From Ascoidea asiatica (Eukaryota; Ascomycota; Saccharomycetes; Ascoideales; Ascoideaceae), in the NCBI GenBank assembly GCA_001600695.1, contig BCKQ01000002.1, positions 744,001-808,000 of the forward strand: a stretch of DNA of 64,000 nucleotides, given 5' to 3'. Within the stretch, counting starts at the first letter, position 1; each line of letters begins with the position of its first letter. Of this stretch, positions 38,951 to 49,990 are shown one piece after another. The position numbers and the translations under genes are program-made. The notes below the pieces were generated by a model that was not told the DNA's origin, made no database searches, and saw only the letters and a program-made list of their open reading frames with translations.

Positions 38951-40434
38951 TTTAATATTATTGTCTAGTGTTCTTTGTTAGAAAAATTTGTTTTGTTTTG
39001 TTTTTCTAAAAAGTTTTATATGGAGATAGAATTTTTTTAAAAGTTTTTCTAGCAAAACAAAAATCCAAGTGTTATCTTCTAATAAGAAAAGTTCGAATGC
39101 AGTATTTCATTAGTAACATGAAATCTTTTTTGAAGAAGTGGGTGGAGATAATGATGATATTAATTCATTTATATCCATTGTAAAGTATTTCATTTATATT
39201 ATCAGCAAATTTAATCCTATCAGTGTACTTATCTTTGAAACTATTGTTTCTCAATTGTTTATGATAGATCTAATATTTTTTGTCTGAAGATGTCACATCC
39301 ACATATTATGGCAATATTGCTCCAGCAATTAGTGTTATTTTAAAGTGGACTGTCATGAAGATAAAAGTCAGCAATACAATCAATGAAACTATGTATTCTG
39401 GTTCTAGTTTCCAATAAGTCAAGAAAAATCAGATTAATAATAATTTTAGTTCACCGTTCTTAAAGCTACACTTATGGGTTTACTATTACAATCTTTTTTG
39501 GACTCTTTCTTTTATTTATCAAGATAAATTGAAAAGTAGTTTCAAATCTATGGTTAAGACTTAGATCTCGTAATTATTAAAGTACAAATTTATATGAATT
39601 GATCATACTTTTGCTTTTAAATCTATTTCACAGGCAGCTTACCCATTCCTTTAACCTATTTTTTTATGCTTTGTTTTTTCACTCGACTCCACGATAGTAT
39701 GTTTTTCCTGTTCATCCTCTCTACGTGACGTTATGCTAACAGTGCATTATATCCTGGTTAACCTTTGAAATATTTTGGTAAGTTTTACTTTAGAGTTACG
39801 TTAATTTAAAAAAATCTGTTAAAGTTTCGAATATTTGAAAGTTATTTTTGAAAATTAAAAAATAACAATCAAATTTTTCAAAGAATTATTGGTAGTTTAT
39901 TGCTTTTTCTAATAGTTTCTACATATATTCTATTTTATTTATTTTTTGGTTAAATACCAAAGTCTTTGACGGTACTGATTCTCAATTAAAGAAACTTCTG
40001 GATTCATAATTTATGAAATTCATTAAGAAGACTCTGAAATTTTGAAATTGGAATAGGGTGAATTTCAGCGAGTTCATTAATCTAAAATCAGTGGTTAAGC
40101 AAATGAATCAATTGAATAATTGAATATTCAAGTACTCTTCAAAATATCCAGAATTGATTGTATTTTTTTTGTCAAACAACTTTCCATGGCCTTACTTTGT
40201 TTCTATCTCAAAATTGGTTTCTATAAACTTCTCTGATTTAACCATTTATTTTGTCATATAAATTGTCAGGAATTTTCCCACAATTTATTTTTATTTTGAC
40301 AAAAAATATCTGTCTATTAGGCAAATAAGAATTCCATACAATAATAATCACCTATTAATACTAGTTTTCAATCATCAGCTTCAGCTTTTTAGAATATATT
40401 TTTTTTCTATATTAATCATCAAACAATTATCTCA
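38951..40434. other. Right part of the gene desert
   Basis: AT-rich, no ORF with homology, no RNA gene seen. Slightly more GC-rich near 39640-39780, which may be promoter sequence for the orphan gene at 40435. Confidence 0.4.
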
Positions 40435-40968
40435 ATGAACACTGAAGAAGTAGAAAGACGCAAAAAACACCCAACTTTAGAGGGTTGGCTACAATTAGCA
40501 AAAGCTAATCATGAATGGACTTTATTTAAGAATGGCGTTGAGAGAAGAGCCAAAGATAAAATATATCTCAGTGAAAACCTTATTGCGCTTGCTCATCGTA
40601 TTATTTATTATTTTTACTATGCTATACCACAAGGGGATGATTATGAAAAGTTGGTTAATGGTCCTGAGTACGAATATATGTATTATTATTTAAAACATCC
40701 ACCAAGTGATAGGAAAACAATAGAAAAAAGAGAAAAAGAACGAGTATCCAAATTCCCTTTTAGATATGTCTATCCTCCCAACATTTATCCAGGTGATAAT
40801 TATCCAGTTGAAACAAAAGAAGAAAGGGAGAAAAAACTTAAAGCAGATAAAGCTTTTAGGGAAAGAAAAGAGAGGGAATTGCAAGAAATAGAAAACAAGG
40901 TTAGGCGTGGTAATTTGTCTTTAGAGGAAGTACATCAATTATATAACCTGTACAGACCTAATTGGTAA
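40435..40968 (+). CDS. Hypothetical protein of unknown family
   Basis: 177 aa; I do not recognise it. The N-terminal half contains W-L-Q-L-A-K and a Tyr-rich hydrophobic stretch (IIYYFYYAIPQGDDYE, about 56-71). The C-terminal half is a highly charged Lys/Glu/Arg helix (about 95-160) ending LYNLYRPNW. No signal peptide or transmembrane pair. Codon choice is less A/T-extreme than in neighbours (GCG, CGC, CTG, GGC are used), which could reflect recent arrival or an unoptimised young gene. Borders the gene desert; convergent with NNR2. Confidence 0.6.
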   Translation: MNTEEVERRKKHPTLEGWLQLAKANHEWTLFKNGVERRAKDKIYLSENLIALAHRIIYYFYYAIPQGDDYEKLVNGPEYEYMYYYLKHPPSDRKTIEKREKERVSKFPFRYVYPPNIYPGDNYPVETKEEREKKLKADKAFRERKERELQEIENKVRRGNLSLEEVHQLYNLYRPNW

Positions 40969-41517
40969 AGCATTTGGATGGCTAGTTTCACTCGATATAT
41001 TGGGTGGGATTTTGTTTATTTTATATCAAATATTATATGAGTTTGTTTGTCAACTTCTTTTCACTATTTTCTTTTTCATTTAACATTTTCAACATATTCA
41101 CATTCTATTTTTATATATTTTTTTACTTATTATTACAAATCAAATATATGCCCTATTTATCTTTTTATAACCAACTTTAAGCACGAATCTACTTTTTATG
41201 TTTGATCTTGAATCAAATTTTGTTGTGATTAGTTATTTTTTCACTATATTTCAAAGTATTCCGCAACAACATGATTTGTGGCTCTAACTGAAAGTTATTT
41301 TCTGGTATAATTGGTCAGATTTGTTTTATTAGAACATATTTAAATCTATATAAAATACTCTATAAATATAATAAAAGAAAAAACTATTTTTGCAAATATT
41401 ATTTTATTATGAGAAATTTATTTCGATTTTAATTCTTAAAAAAACTAACTTTACAAGTCTTAGCCTAAAGACGAAATCAAAGGCACTACCGCGATTCTCT
41501 TACCACAATTTTCACCA
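40969..41517. other. Convergent spacer orphan gene / NNR2
   Basis: 549 bp AT-rich 3'-end sequence. No feature recognised. Confidence 0.4.
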
Positions 41518-42549
41518 CTATAAATGGGTTTGATCAAAATTATCAAATATATCAACAAAAGATTCATGAATATAATCATGAAGATCAGATGCTTGTAATG
41601 ACCTTCCCAAATTCTTAAAAGCTTTTCTAGCTGCAGTTCTAGTTAATATAGATCCACCGAAGCAAGATAGCAAAGGTAACCAATTCTCATTAATTTTTAT
41701 ACTGCTATTATTATCAATACTACCATGATCCCATAAGTTTTTGCGATATGCCTTTGACCAAGCTAAGAATGTGGCAATAGTACCAGTTAAAGTATCGCCT
41801 TGTCCACCGGATCTTTTATTTGAGCCAACTGTATCACTAATTAAATATTCATTTGAATTTGAATTAACTATAATATCATTTCTTCCTTTTTGAAAAACAG
41901 TTATTCCATCAAAAGCTTTTGATAATTTGAAAGCTAAAGAAGGATCATTATAAATAATTTCATCAAATTTGATATTCATTGTATTCAATAATCTTTTAAA
42001 CTCTGGTAAATTGGGAGTGATTAAACAATTTTCATAACCTTTGATTAATTCTGGTTTTAAAGATATCAAAAATAAAGAATCAGCATCTAAAATCATAAAT
42101 AGTTCTCTTCTAATAATTTCTTTTATAATTATTTCTAAAGTTTTTAACATTATTTTATTTCTTCCAAAGCCAGGTCCTAAAATAATAACATCAACTCTAT
42201 CTAATATTGAATTAACCTTTGGCATTACTTTAGACTCAATCAAATCAAAATCTTTATCATTATCAGATTCTATTAAATATGGATGAACCATTAAATTAGG
42301 TGAATAAGTTTTTATTACTTGAGCTGCACTTTTTTCACAAATAATATGGACCATATCTGATCCAGATTGAGCAGCTGAATGTGCAGAAAAATAGGGGGCA
42401 CCTGTGTAATCTTCACATCCTCCAATAACAGCTATTCTTCCCAATTGTCCTTTATAAAAATTGGGTGATAATGGTGGTATTATAGATTTAGTTAATTGTA
42501 TTAATTCTTTACCTGATAATTTCGATAATTTTCCTCCGATTTCAATCAT
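41518..42549 (-). CDS. NNR2: ATP-dependent (S)-NAD(P)H-hydrate dehydratase
   Basis: 343 aa, YjeF C-terminal/carbohydrate-kinase-like fold, YKL151C orthologue. Hallmarks: KGQLGRIAVIGGCEDYTGAPYFSA near 35-58, GPGFGRN near 128, DADSLFLIS near 157, and the nucleotide/anion-hole loop GGQGDTLTGTIATFLAW near 245. It repairs hydrated NADH/NADPH back to the normal coenzyme using ATP, paired elsewhere with the Nnr1 epimerase. No targeting sequence, so cytosolic. Shares a divergent promoter with PPE1; QNS1 (NAD synthesis) is about 2.2 kb to the right. Confidence 0.94.
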   Translation of the reverse strand: MIEIGGKLSKLSGKELIQLTKSIIPPLSPNFYKGQLGRIAVIGGCEDYTGAPYFSAHSAAQSGSDMVHIICEKSAAQVIKTYSPNLMVHPYLIESDNDKDFDLIESKVMPKVNSILDRVDVIILGPGFGRNKIMLKTLEIIIKEIIRRELFMILDADSLFLISLKPELIKGYENCLITPNLPEFKRLLNTMNIKFDEIIYNDPSLAFKLSKAFDGITVFQKGRNDIIVNSNSNEYLISDTVGSNKRSGGQGDTLTGTIATFLAWSKAYRKNLWDHGSIDNNSSIKINENWLPLLSCFGGSILTRTAARKAFKNLGRSLQASDLHDYIHESFVDIFDNFDQTHL

Positions 42550-43078
42550 TTAAACTTAAATATAACTATGATAACAAAAAAATTCCAAACTATTATATTC
42601 CAATGCAATCCAAAATAATTTTTTTTTTATTAAACAAACTATCTTTGTTCTCTGTTGAATATTTCAAGAAGAAGGTACTTTGTTAGTAAATTTATTATAT
42701 AAATCACCAGTTGCTTCGAAGAACCAAACAACTTTAAAGTATCACAGTAAATTTCAGGGATCGCTTTGATCGCAATGCTCCACAAACCTGGTCTCGCTCG
42801 GGCCAGTGCAGTTCGCTGTTTCCATCAAAATCCGACGAGAGTGTAAACTTAAATATAGCCAAAGCTTGAAGATATTCCCATGCTTTCTTAATTTATTGCA
42901 AGAATATTGATAAATCACTGAATATCTTTTATTTCTCATTATTGATTATTGATTAGGCTATTTATGTTTTTATTTAGCCATTTCAAAATATCACCTGTAC
43001 TATAATATAAAGAGTTTTTCTTAAATTAATCGAATTCCATTTCTGATCAGCTAGTCTTTCGTTTAAGCAACTATAATA
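42550..43078. promoter_or_regulatory. Divergent promoter NNR2 / PPE1
   Basis: 529 bp. A GC-rich core at about 42758-42842 contains GATCGC twice (GATCGCTTTGATCGC) and CTCGCTCGGGCC. It is not a tRNA: no B box or cloverleaf could be drawn. Otherwise AT-rich. Confidence 0.45.
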
Positions 43079-44506
43079 ATGTCTGAATTTCAAAAAAAGT
43101 TGTTTCAAAAGAAGCTATTAGAAGCCGAAAAAACTCTTTCAATGAGTTTCAGTGAAGAGAATGAAGAAGAAGATGAAGAGGAGTTTGATGATAAAAATGA
43201 TAGGTTTTCCACTTTACTTAGAGACGCTCCTTTTCCTCCAAGATCATTCACCGATCAAAATAGTCACAGCACTGGTCCATATCAAAATTCAAATTCAAAT
43301 CAGACTTCAGAAGGACAATCTAATGATAGAATAACCTTAGCATCATTGATAAAAGACTCAAAACAAAATCAATTTGGTTCTTTGAATGGTCTTTCAAGTT
43401 CTCACAATGCTTTCAAGTTTAGAGACTCTGATGAAAAAATAAGCTTTAAAAAATGGGATGAATTTTTTGAAACTTCTAATGAATTAATTGATCCAATAAG
43501 CGAAAACAAATTTAAAATTTATTATAAAGCTCCCAAAAACTCAAATTCTCCTCTATTTATTTTTCATCATGGTGCTGGCTCATCAGGCTTAACTTTTTCT
43601 TCATTAACAAAATCTCTAATTGATAATTTTAATTTACATGAAAAAGATAAAAATATAATTCCAGGATTTTTAACTTTTGATTCAAGAGGTCATGGAGATA
43701 CAATAATAAATGAAAATAATTCCAATAATTTAAATATAGATTATTCAATTGATAAATTTATATCAGATTTTCAATTTATATTTAATAATTTAATTCTTAC
43801 TGAACCTTTATATAAAAATTTATTCAATGAAAATTTAAATGATGATCAAAATATATCCTTTCCACCAATTATATTAATAGGTCATAGTCTTGGAGGTTCA
43901 GTTTTAACAAAAGCTTTAAAATCTGATTATTTTATTAATTTTACAAATAATTCTATTAATTTAAAAAATATTATCAAAGGTTTAGTTATGTTTGATATTG
44001 TCGAAGATACTGCAATTGATTCTTTATCTCATATGGATTCTTTTCTAAATTCAAGACCAAACGGTTTTAATTCTATTATAGATTCTATAAACTGGCATTT
44101 AAAACAAAATTTATTACATAATAAAAATTCTGCTTTAATTTCTGTTCCTGCTTTATTAAAAGAAAATGATTCTAATACTAGTAAATTTAAATATATATGG
44201 AAGAGTAATTTAGTTAAAACTGAACCATACTGGAAAACTTGGTTCAAAGGCTTATCAAATGAATTTATAAATGCTCCTGTTCAATCAAAATTATTAATTT
44301 TAGCTGGTAATGATTCTTTAGATAAGAATTTAATGATTGGTCAAATGCAAGGTAAATTTCAATTGATTGTTTTTTTAGAATCTGGACATTTTCTACATGA
44401 AGATGTGCCAAATAAAACTGCAATTAGTTTGTATGATTTTTGGAAAAGAAATTTCAATAAATCTGAAACTAAAATTCCGATTTTATGGGGTAAAATGAGA
44501 TCATGA
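43079..44506 (+). CDS. PPE1: Protein phosphatase methylesterase 1
   Basis: 475 aa alpha/beta hydrolase. Triad: Ser270 in GHSLGG, Asp306 in MFDIVEDTA, His437 in SGHFLHED. The oxyanion/HG motif is HHGAGSSGLTF near 163 and DSRGHGDT near 202. Conserved KYIWKSNL...YWKTWFKGL near 370-395 is the PME-1 substrate region. It removes the C-terminal carboxymethyl ester from PP2A catalytic subunits. Longer than S. cerevisiae Ppe1 (400 aa), from Asn-rich inserts and a disordered N-terminus with an acidic run. No mitochondrial presequence evident, although the yeast protein has been linked to mitoribosomes. Confidence 0.94.
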   Translation: MSEFQKKLFQKKLLEAEKTLSMSFSEENEEEDEEEFDDKNDRFSTLLRDAPFPPRSFTDQNSHSTGPYQNSNSNQTSEGQSNDRITLASLIKDSKQNQFGSLNGLSSSHNAFKFRDSDEKISFKKWDEFFETSNELIDPISENKFKIYYKAPKNSNSPLFIFHHGAGSSGLTFSSLTKSLIDNFNLHEKDKNIIPGFLTFDSRGHGDTIINENNSNNLNIDYSIDKFISDFQFIFNNLILTEPLYKNLFNENLNDDQNISFPPIILIGHSLGGSVLTKALKSDYFINFTNNSINLKNIIKGLVMFDIVEDTAIDSLSHMDSFLNSRPNGFNSIIDSINWHLKQNLLHNKNSALISVPALLKENDSNTSKFKYIWKSNLVKTEPYWKTWFKGLSNEFINAPVQSKLLILAGNDSLDKNLMIGQMQGKFQLIVFLESGHFLHEDVPNKTAISLYDFWKRNFNKSETKIPILWGKMRS

Positions 44507-44707
44507 ACTTTTACTTTTTGAATCTCTTACTTTATATCTCTACAACTTCTTTTATTAAAATTAAAAAATAAATAATAAATAAAAATAAAATAAACAGAAA
44601 AACTAATAACTATAGTTAATTAAAGACCACAAAACTAAACAAAGAAAACAAATAAAATAAAAGAATCTAATACATTAATTCATTAATTCATTGATTTATT
44701 AATTTAT

Positions 44708-46864
44708 TCATTCGACAGTTAATTCTTCAAGATTATTTTCTTTTCCTTTTTCAAGTTGTTCAACAATTTCGTCAATCTTTTTACCAGCCCATGAAAACCT
44801 TGGATCTATTAAAAATGGTCTCAAATCAAATCTATTATCATCAGGAGAATATTGTTCGGCATGATAACTTGGAGTTAAAACCGTCTGTTTATGTCTATTA
44901 ACGGCATAAAAATAAAAGAATCTTTTAACTTTGATTGCAGTTTCTTTTGGAGTTAATTTATCTGACCATAAATGATATAATTTTAAAAACATTGAGTATG
45001 GACCACATTTATCAATTTTACGTAATCTACCAAATATCGATAATTCTTCATAGGTCATTCCCATATCAATTTCATCAGATTGAACATAATCTTTTGTTAT
45101 TGGTTCTAATTCAGCAGTTGGAGTTGCAGTTAAAAATTCATCTAAAATTGGTAAATCAAAATATGTTTCAGAAAATTTAATAAACTTTTTTAAATCAGTT
45201 TTTGAAATTCCACCAATTGGATTAATATCAGCTGATGAACAATCATATTTTGTTAAATAACCTCTTAAACATTCATCAACATTTGCAGAACCTAAGACTA
45301 ATAATCCACCACTTTTTTTACCACGTACCCAAGGTAATAATTGAGCAAATAAATAAGCTAAAACCATTCTTAATCTAGCTTGAATATTTTGTAAAGCTAA
45401 ATTTTCAATTTGAGATCCTCCGAAAATTTTAAAAATTGGTCTTTTACCTGTTGCAACTTCAAATAAATTTATCACAGAAGAAACTAAATTATCCATATTT
45501 AAATCAACATGATAAGAACCAATTTTTTCAGATAATTCTTTTGCTCTTTTTCTTGTTTCAATTGAAGAATTTTCTGTTCCCATAAAACATGTATGAAAAA
45601 TTCTTTTAGAAAATTCAACAGGATCACTTGCTAAATAATGTTTTTCATTTTCATTTGTTAAAGATATACCTGCTATCATTCTTGCATCTTTAATAACTTG
45701 TAAGTTATTTTCTTTAACAGCTTTTGAAACCATTACACACATTGAATGAACAATAACAGCAGTTGCACAAGAATCAATACCACCAGATAAAGGTAAAAAA
45801 AAACCAGAACCATGACATCTACGTAAATAATCCCATAACCAACAAGCAGGACCAAAAGCAATTTCTTCTTCAGGCTTATAATAATGAATTTCTTTTGGTA
45901 AAGAAGGTTTTAAATTTGGATTAAAAGTGAAAGATTGTGGAGATAATTCAATTGGAATATGAATTCTTTCATAATGAGTATTTCTTGAAATTGCTTGCAT
46001 TCCATGAGATACTAAAGATCTATAGGATCTTACATCTTCTAAATCTATTGTAGCTGTTATTACTTCAACATCATTTAAAGAAAATTGATTTGCTTGTGCA
46101 AGTACATTACCATTTAAAGCAATTAATGAACAACCATCATAATATAATCGATCACCATCACAACCTTTTTGATTTGAATAAAGATAAATTCCACCACATT
46201 TAGTTGAAGCTTCAGTAATTAAATTCATTCTTGTATTTAATTTTCTTAATTCATGATGAGAACCAGAAGAATTAGTTATAATTTCAACTCCATCTAAAGC
46301 TAAAGAAATATGAGGAGAATCCGGAGTAAATAATTCTTCACAAGTTTCAAAACCAATAACAGTATCTAAAGTTGAAATTACAGCATCACCAATAGTCACA
46401 GATAATTGATCAGTTAATTTTTGAATCATTCTTGGTAAAAAAAACTTTTCACAATATTTTTGTTTTAACCAAGGAGTAAAATATCTCATTTCTCTATAAT
46501 TACCATCATTAGCTAACCATAATTTTGGTCTAATTAATAAAATTTTACCATTATAAGATATTATTCTACAATTAAATCTTCTATTTTTATGTAAAATTGG
46601 CATACCAATATCTAATAAAATATCATAAGTTTCTTTATTTTTAAGAATTGAAGCATACATTTCCCATGAATGTAAATATAAATCATTTTCTAAGAAATGA
46701 TCAAGACAACCATAACCAGGTATTTCTAATTCAGGACCAACTCTTAATTTTGCATTTTTTGATTTAGCTATTTTAATACTTTCTAAAATTCTGTCTCTAT
46801 TACCTTCAAAATCCAAAGCCCATTGATTTAAATTACAAGTTGCAACGGTGATATAATGAACCAT
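44708..46864 (-). CDS. QNS1: Glutamine-dependent NAD+ synthetase
   Basis: 718 aa, matching the family (714 aa). The N-terminal nitrilase-type glutaminase (1-290) has Glu in ELEIPGYGC near 47, Lys in [11 protein letters not shown] near 114 and Cys in GFETCEELF near 175. The C-terminal synthetase has the ATP-pyrophosphatase loop SGGIDS at residues 360-365, and [28 protein letters not shown] near 520-545. It converts deamido-NAD to NAD with ATP and glutamine, the last step of de novo and Preiss-Handler routes. Convergent with PPE1, 201 bp apart. Confidence 0.97.
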   Translation of the reverse strand: MVHYITVATCNLNQWALDFEGNRDRILESIKIAKSKNAKLRVGPELEIPGYGCLDHFLENDLYLHSWEMYASILKNKETYDILLDIGMPILHKNRRFNCRIISYNGKILLIRPKLWLANDGNYREMRYFTPWLKQKYCEKFFLPRMIQKLTDQLSVTIGDAVISTLDTVIGFETCEELFTPDSPHISLALDGVEIITNSSGSHHELRKLNTRMNLITEASTKCGGIYLYSNQKGCDGDRLYYDGCSLIALNGNVLAQANQFSLNDVEVITATIDLEDVRSYRSLVSHGMQAISRNTHYERIHIPIELSPQSFTFNPNLKPSLPKEIHYYKPEEEIAFGPACWLWDYLRRCHGSGFFLPLSGGIDSCATAVIVHSMCVMVSKAVKENNLQVIKDARMIAGISLTNENEKHYLASDPVEFSKRIFHTCFMGTENSSIETRKRAKELSEKIGSYHVDLNMDNLVSSVINLFEVATGKRPIFKIFGGSQIENLALQNIQARLRMVLAYLFAQLLPWVRGKKSGGLLVLGSANVDECLRGYLTKYDCSSADINPIGGISKTDLKKFIKFSETYFDLPILDEFLTATPTAELEPITKDYVQSDEIDMGMTYEELSIFGRLRKIDKCGPYSMFLKLYHLWSDKLTPKETAIKVKRFFYFYAVNRHKQTVLTPSYHAEQYSPDDNRFDLRPFLIDPRFSWAGKKIDEIVEQLEKGKENNLEELTVE

Positions 46865-47610
46865 TTTGATTTATATATGAAAAATTTAACAATTGAGAAA
46901 TAATAATCAAGTATCAATAATAATTAAATATCTGAATTTATATCTTAAATGATGAAATATATTATTTCTTTAGATTTAATCGATGCTAGATTATTACTTC
47001 ACTGAATTACACTTCTCGATTCTAATCAGCTTCTTTTATTAAAAGCATTAAAAACTAAATGCAGTTCTTTATAGATGTCGGACATCCCTCCACAAGAAGA
47101 ATATGTCCAAAATATATCTTCTTATTGTCCTATATCGGGGAACCTCGGGTTCACTAAACTGAACTTTAGGTCAGGCTCTAATAAAATACAGGACATATTA
47201 ACACTAGATAAAGTTGAATAATTGATCATATCGTTTATGTTACAGATTATGATACAATTGATTATTTAGTAAAGGCTTTAAGAAAAATATTACAGAGTAA
47301 TCTTCAAATTTGTTAACAAGCTAATGATTTTTGTTTTACGTTCTATTACAATAATGGTTTAATTTATTCCCAAGAAAACAGTTATTTATTTAAAAAATAG
47401 AATAAAATATAAAAATACAATTAGAAAAGAATAAAATAGGGCCAATAATTTAAATAAAGAGGTAAACATTAAAAAAGAATAAGAGAAAAAAATGTTTTTT
47501 TTATAAATTTTTTTGTTTTTAAAAATTTTTTTTTGTGGTTTTGATGTTTTTTTTCAACTTTCTTGGGAATTTTTGATAAATAATTTTGATATGATATGGT
47601 TACTTAATTA
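46865..47610 (-). other. QNS1 promoter and 3' region of the next gene
   Basis: 746 bp. GATGTC-G-GACATC, a perfect 6-bp inverted repeat, lies at about 47073-47085. A GC-richer patch at 47085-47185 is 220-320 bp before the QNS1 start. No ORF seen. Confidence 0.4.
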
Positions 47611-48918
47611 TTAAGCACAAATAAAACCAGGAAATTCATTATCAACCTTAGGATTACTTTCAACTGTTAAAAGCATCTTACCATGAATTGAGGTATGATG
47701 AGGTTCATTGAAAAGGCTGTAAAATATTCTAAATCTATCTCCCATGAACTTTTCTGCAATATGTTTAATGAATCTTTTGATGAAATCTATAAGTTTTTCT
47801 TTGGTATATTCATCAAAAAATCTGTCTTTTCTACAGTAAGAAACTTTGAATCCAACAGAATGTGACAAGGATAAAGCTTCAGCAAAATCGGAATCAGGTG
47901 ATGCGCTTGACATATTATAAAGATTGGAAGATTCAGAATCATCATTTCTTTTAACAAGGGAAGCAAATTTTTGGAAATCTTTGTCTTTAACATTAATTTT
48001 ATCATCTTCTTCAACTTTGTTTTGCTTTTTATTGAAATGCCCATAAATGGCACTGGTTTCAGGAGTATAAGCTCTGATAATACATTGACTTCCATTTTCA
48101 AATAATCCAACTTCTAATTCAATATTTCCCATGAATACAGAAAATTCCCATTTTTTAACTTTTGATTTACTATTTTGGATTTCCATTGATCTAGAATTTT
48201 TAGTGGAAACAATTTTATTACTTGAATCATAACCAATAATTTCAGATGATCTAAGTTTATAACCTTCTTCACCAAGTTTTATAAATCTATTATTTACAAC
48301 TTCATTAGCAAAAGCAAAATCACTAAATTTAAATTTTTTCTCAGAACTAAAATCAGAAATATTATTATTTGAATCAAAATCTCTTGTAACAAGAGTAGTA
48401 CCAACAGTTAAAACTAAAGCAGAAGTAATTAATACCCTACTAGCAGCAGTTAAAGCGGTTCCAATTGTATGAGCGCTACATTCAAATGCTTTTCCAGGTA
48501 CAATTGTCCAACCAGCATGATTTGTTGAGTGAATAAAAGCTCCGCTACAAGCAGTTGTCATTCCTCCAAGATTGAAAGCAAGGCCAGCATAATTTCCCAT
48601 AGCAGATCCCATTTCACCAGCAATTAAAGCAGTTCCTGCTGGTGTAAGTCCATTATTGGTTAAATTTTTTTCATTTTCTTTAGAATTTATAGAGTTAAAG
48701 TTATCAATATCGATTGAATTGCTTTCGGTACTTTTGGCTTTATTATTCACAATAGTAGTGGTGGTTTCAGAATTAGTTGATTGTTCATCAGTTGGAGTGG
48801 TGGTTCAGTTGAAAGTTGAATTTAAAGTTGGAGGTTGAGATGGTAATGGAACTGGGATTGATTGAACAGTTAAAAAAATTGTTAAATAAGCCCAAAAATT
48901 CTTAGTTGATAAATGCAT
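47611..48918 (-). pseudogene. Secreted-protein gene interrupted by in-frame TGA
   Basis: From ATG 48918 the frame encodes a 20-residue hydrophobic leader and a Pro/Thr-rich start, meets TGA at 48807-48805 (codon 38), then runs open for 397 more codons to 47611 in the same frame. The codons after the TGA (TTTPTDEQSTNSETTTT) continue the same Thr-rich character, so the two parts were once one gene. The body has a Gly/Ala-rich hydrophobic region (PAGTALIAGEMGSAMGNYAG; ALTAASRVLITSALVLTVG) and a C-terminal domain with RFFDEYTKEKLIDFIKRFIKHI. I do not recognise the family. The first ATG after the TGA is near 48612 and would lose the leader. Alternatives: stop-codon readthrough or a base-call error. 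Confidence 0.55.
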
Positions 48919-49990
48919 TTTGAAAAATAATTCACTTAATTAGTTATTATAGTTATTGAAGCTATTATAGTTATTACTATTATAGTTATTACTATTATGT
49001 TTTTTATTTAATTTTTATTATATTTTAATTATTAATAGTATTAGTATTGAATTATTTATTTAGATTAATAACAAAAGATAAAGAATAATAAGTATAAAAA
49101 AAAAGAAAAAGAATAAATATATATTTTCTATCAAAGGAATCTCTTTCTTTACTTATATATTACATTCATTCTATATAATTTATTTCCAAAAGTATATTAT
49201 ATTTTGAATAAATAATGAAAGCTAGCTATTCACATAGTTAAGTTTAAGCTCATAGGATAATATTTTAAAATTATAATAAATTAATCATGATAATAAGATG
49301 TTGTATTTTATTTTTGAATGTATCGTTTTAGGTATTTCTGTTTTAAAATTTACCAGATTTACTATGCTTATTTCTTATTGGCTGTGTTTAATATCCTTTA
49401 TCATATTATATCATATATTTTATTTTATTTTTGATATTTACTATTTTATTTAAAGTTTCTCATTCTATTTTAAAAAGGGTCCTGCCAAAGCAAGCAGTAC
49501 CACAGACACGGCTTCTACTCGAATAACAATCTTTTACAAGTTTACAAACACAAACATGCTTTAATCTTATTAAAACAGTGATAGTCTTTTGCTATTATTG
49601 CGAAAGAACGTTGCTATCTTATTTATCTCATTATTGAAATGTAAAAGATCAAGGTAATCTTTGTCAAAAATTCATATTCAATAGCAAAAGTTTGAAAATA
49701 ATGTTACTTTCTGCATAATAGGAAACAATTTTAACTAAATCTACTTATAATAATGGATTGTATAGTCTTTATTTTTGAATCCACTGTAAACGGATGGAAG
49801 CAATAGAAGATCTTATATTATTTACTCCACGTTATGTATCTATCTTAGATTATGGCTTTAATAGGTAAGCTGCTTTCTGAGGTCAAGAAAGATTTTACTC
49901 TGTAATATTCTAATTAAAAAAATATATACTGTACGTATATCTATAGTATTTTATAAATTCAGTTAATATTATATATTTATGAATCAAATT
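48919..49990. other. Spacer upstream of the interrupted gene, downstream of GLE1
   Basis: 1072 bp. Repeated TAGTTATTACTATTA-type units at about 48940-49000. A GC-richer patch at about 49480-49520 may be promoter. No gene seen. Confidence 0.4.

Noticed and set aside
42758-42842. tRNA-like GC-rich sequence between NNR2 and PPE1
   Set aside because: No T-loop GTTCRA motif with pairing arms, no acceptor stem and no downstream T run.
47140-47185. Possible shared element with 57773-57815 (TTCA..GAACTT..GGTC in both)
   Set aside because: The match is short, needs gaps, and is built from palindromic GTTCA/TGAAC pieces; not enough for a repeat family.
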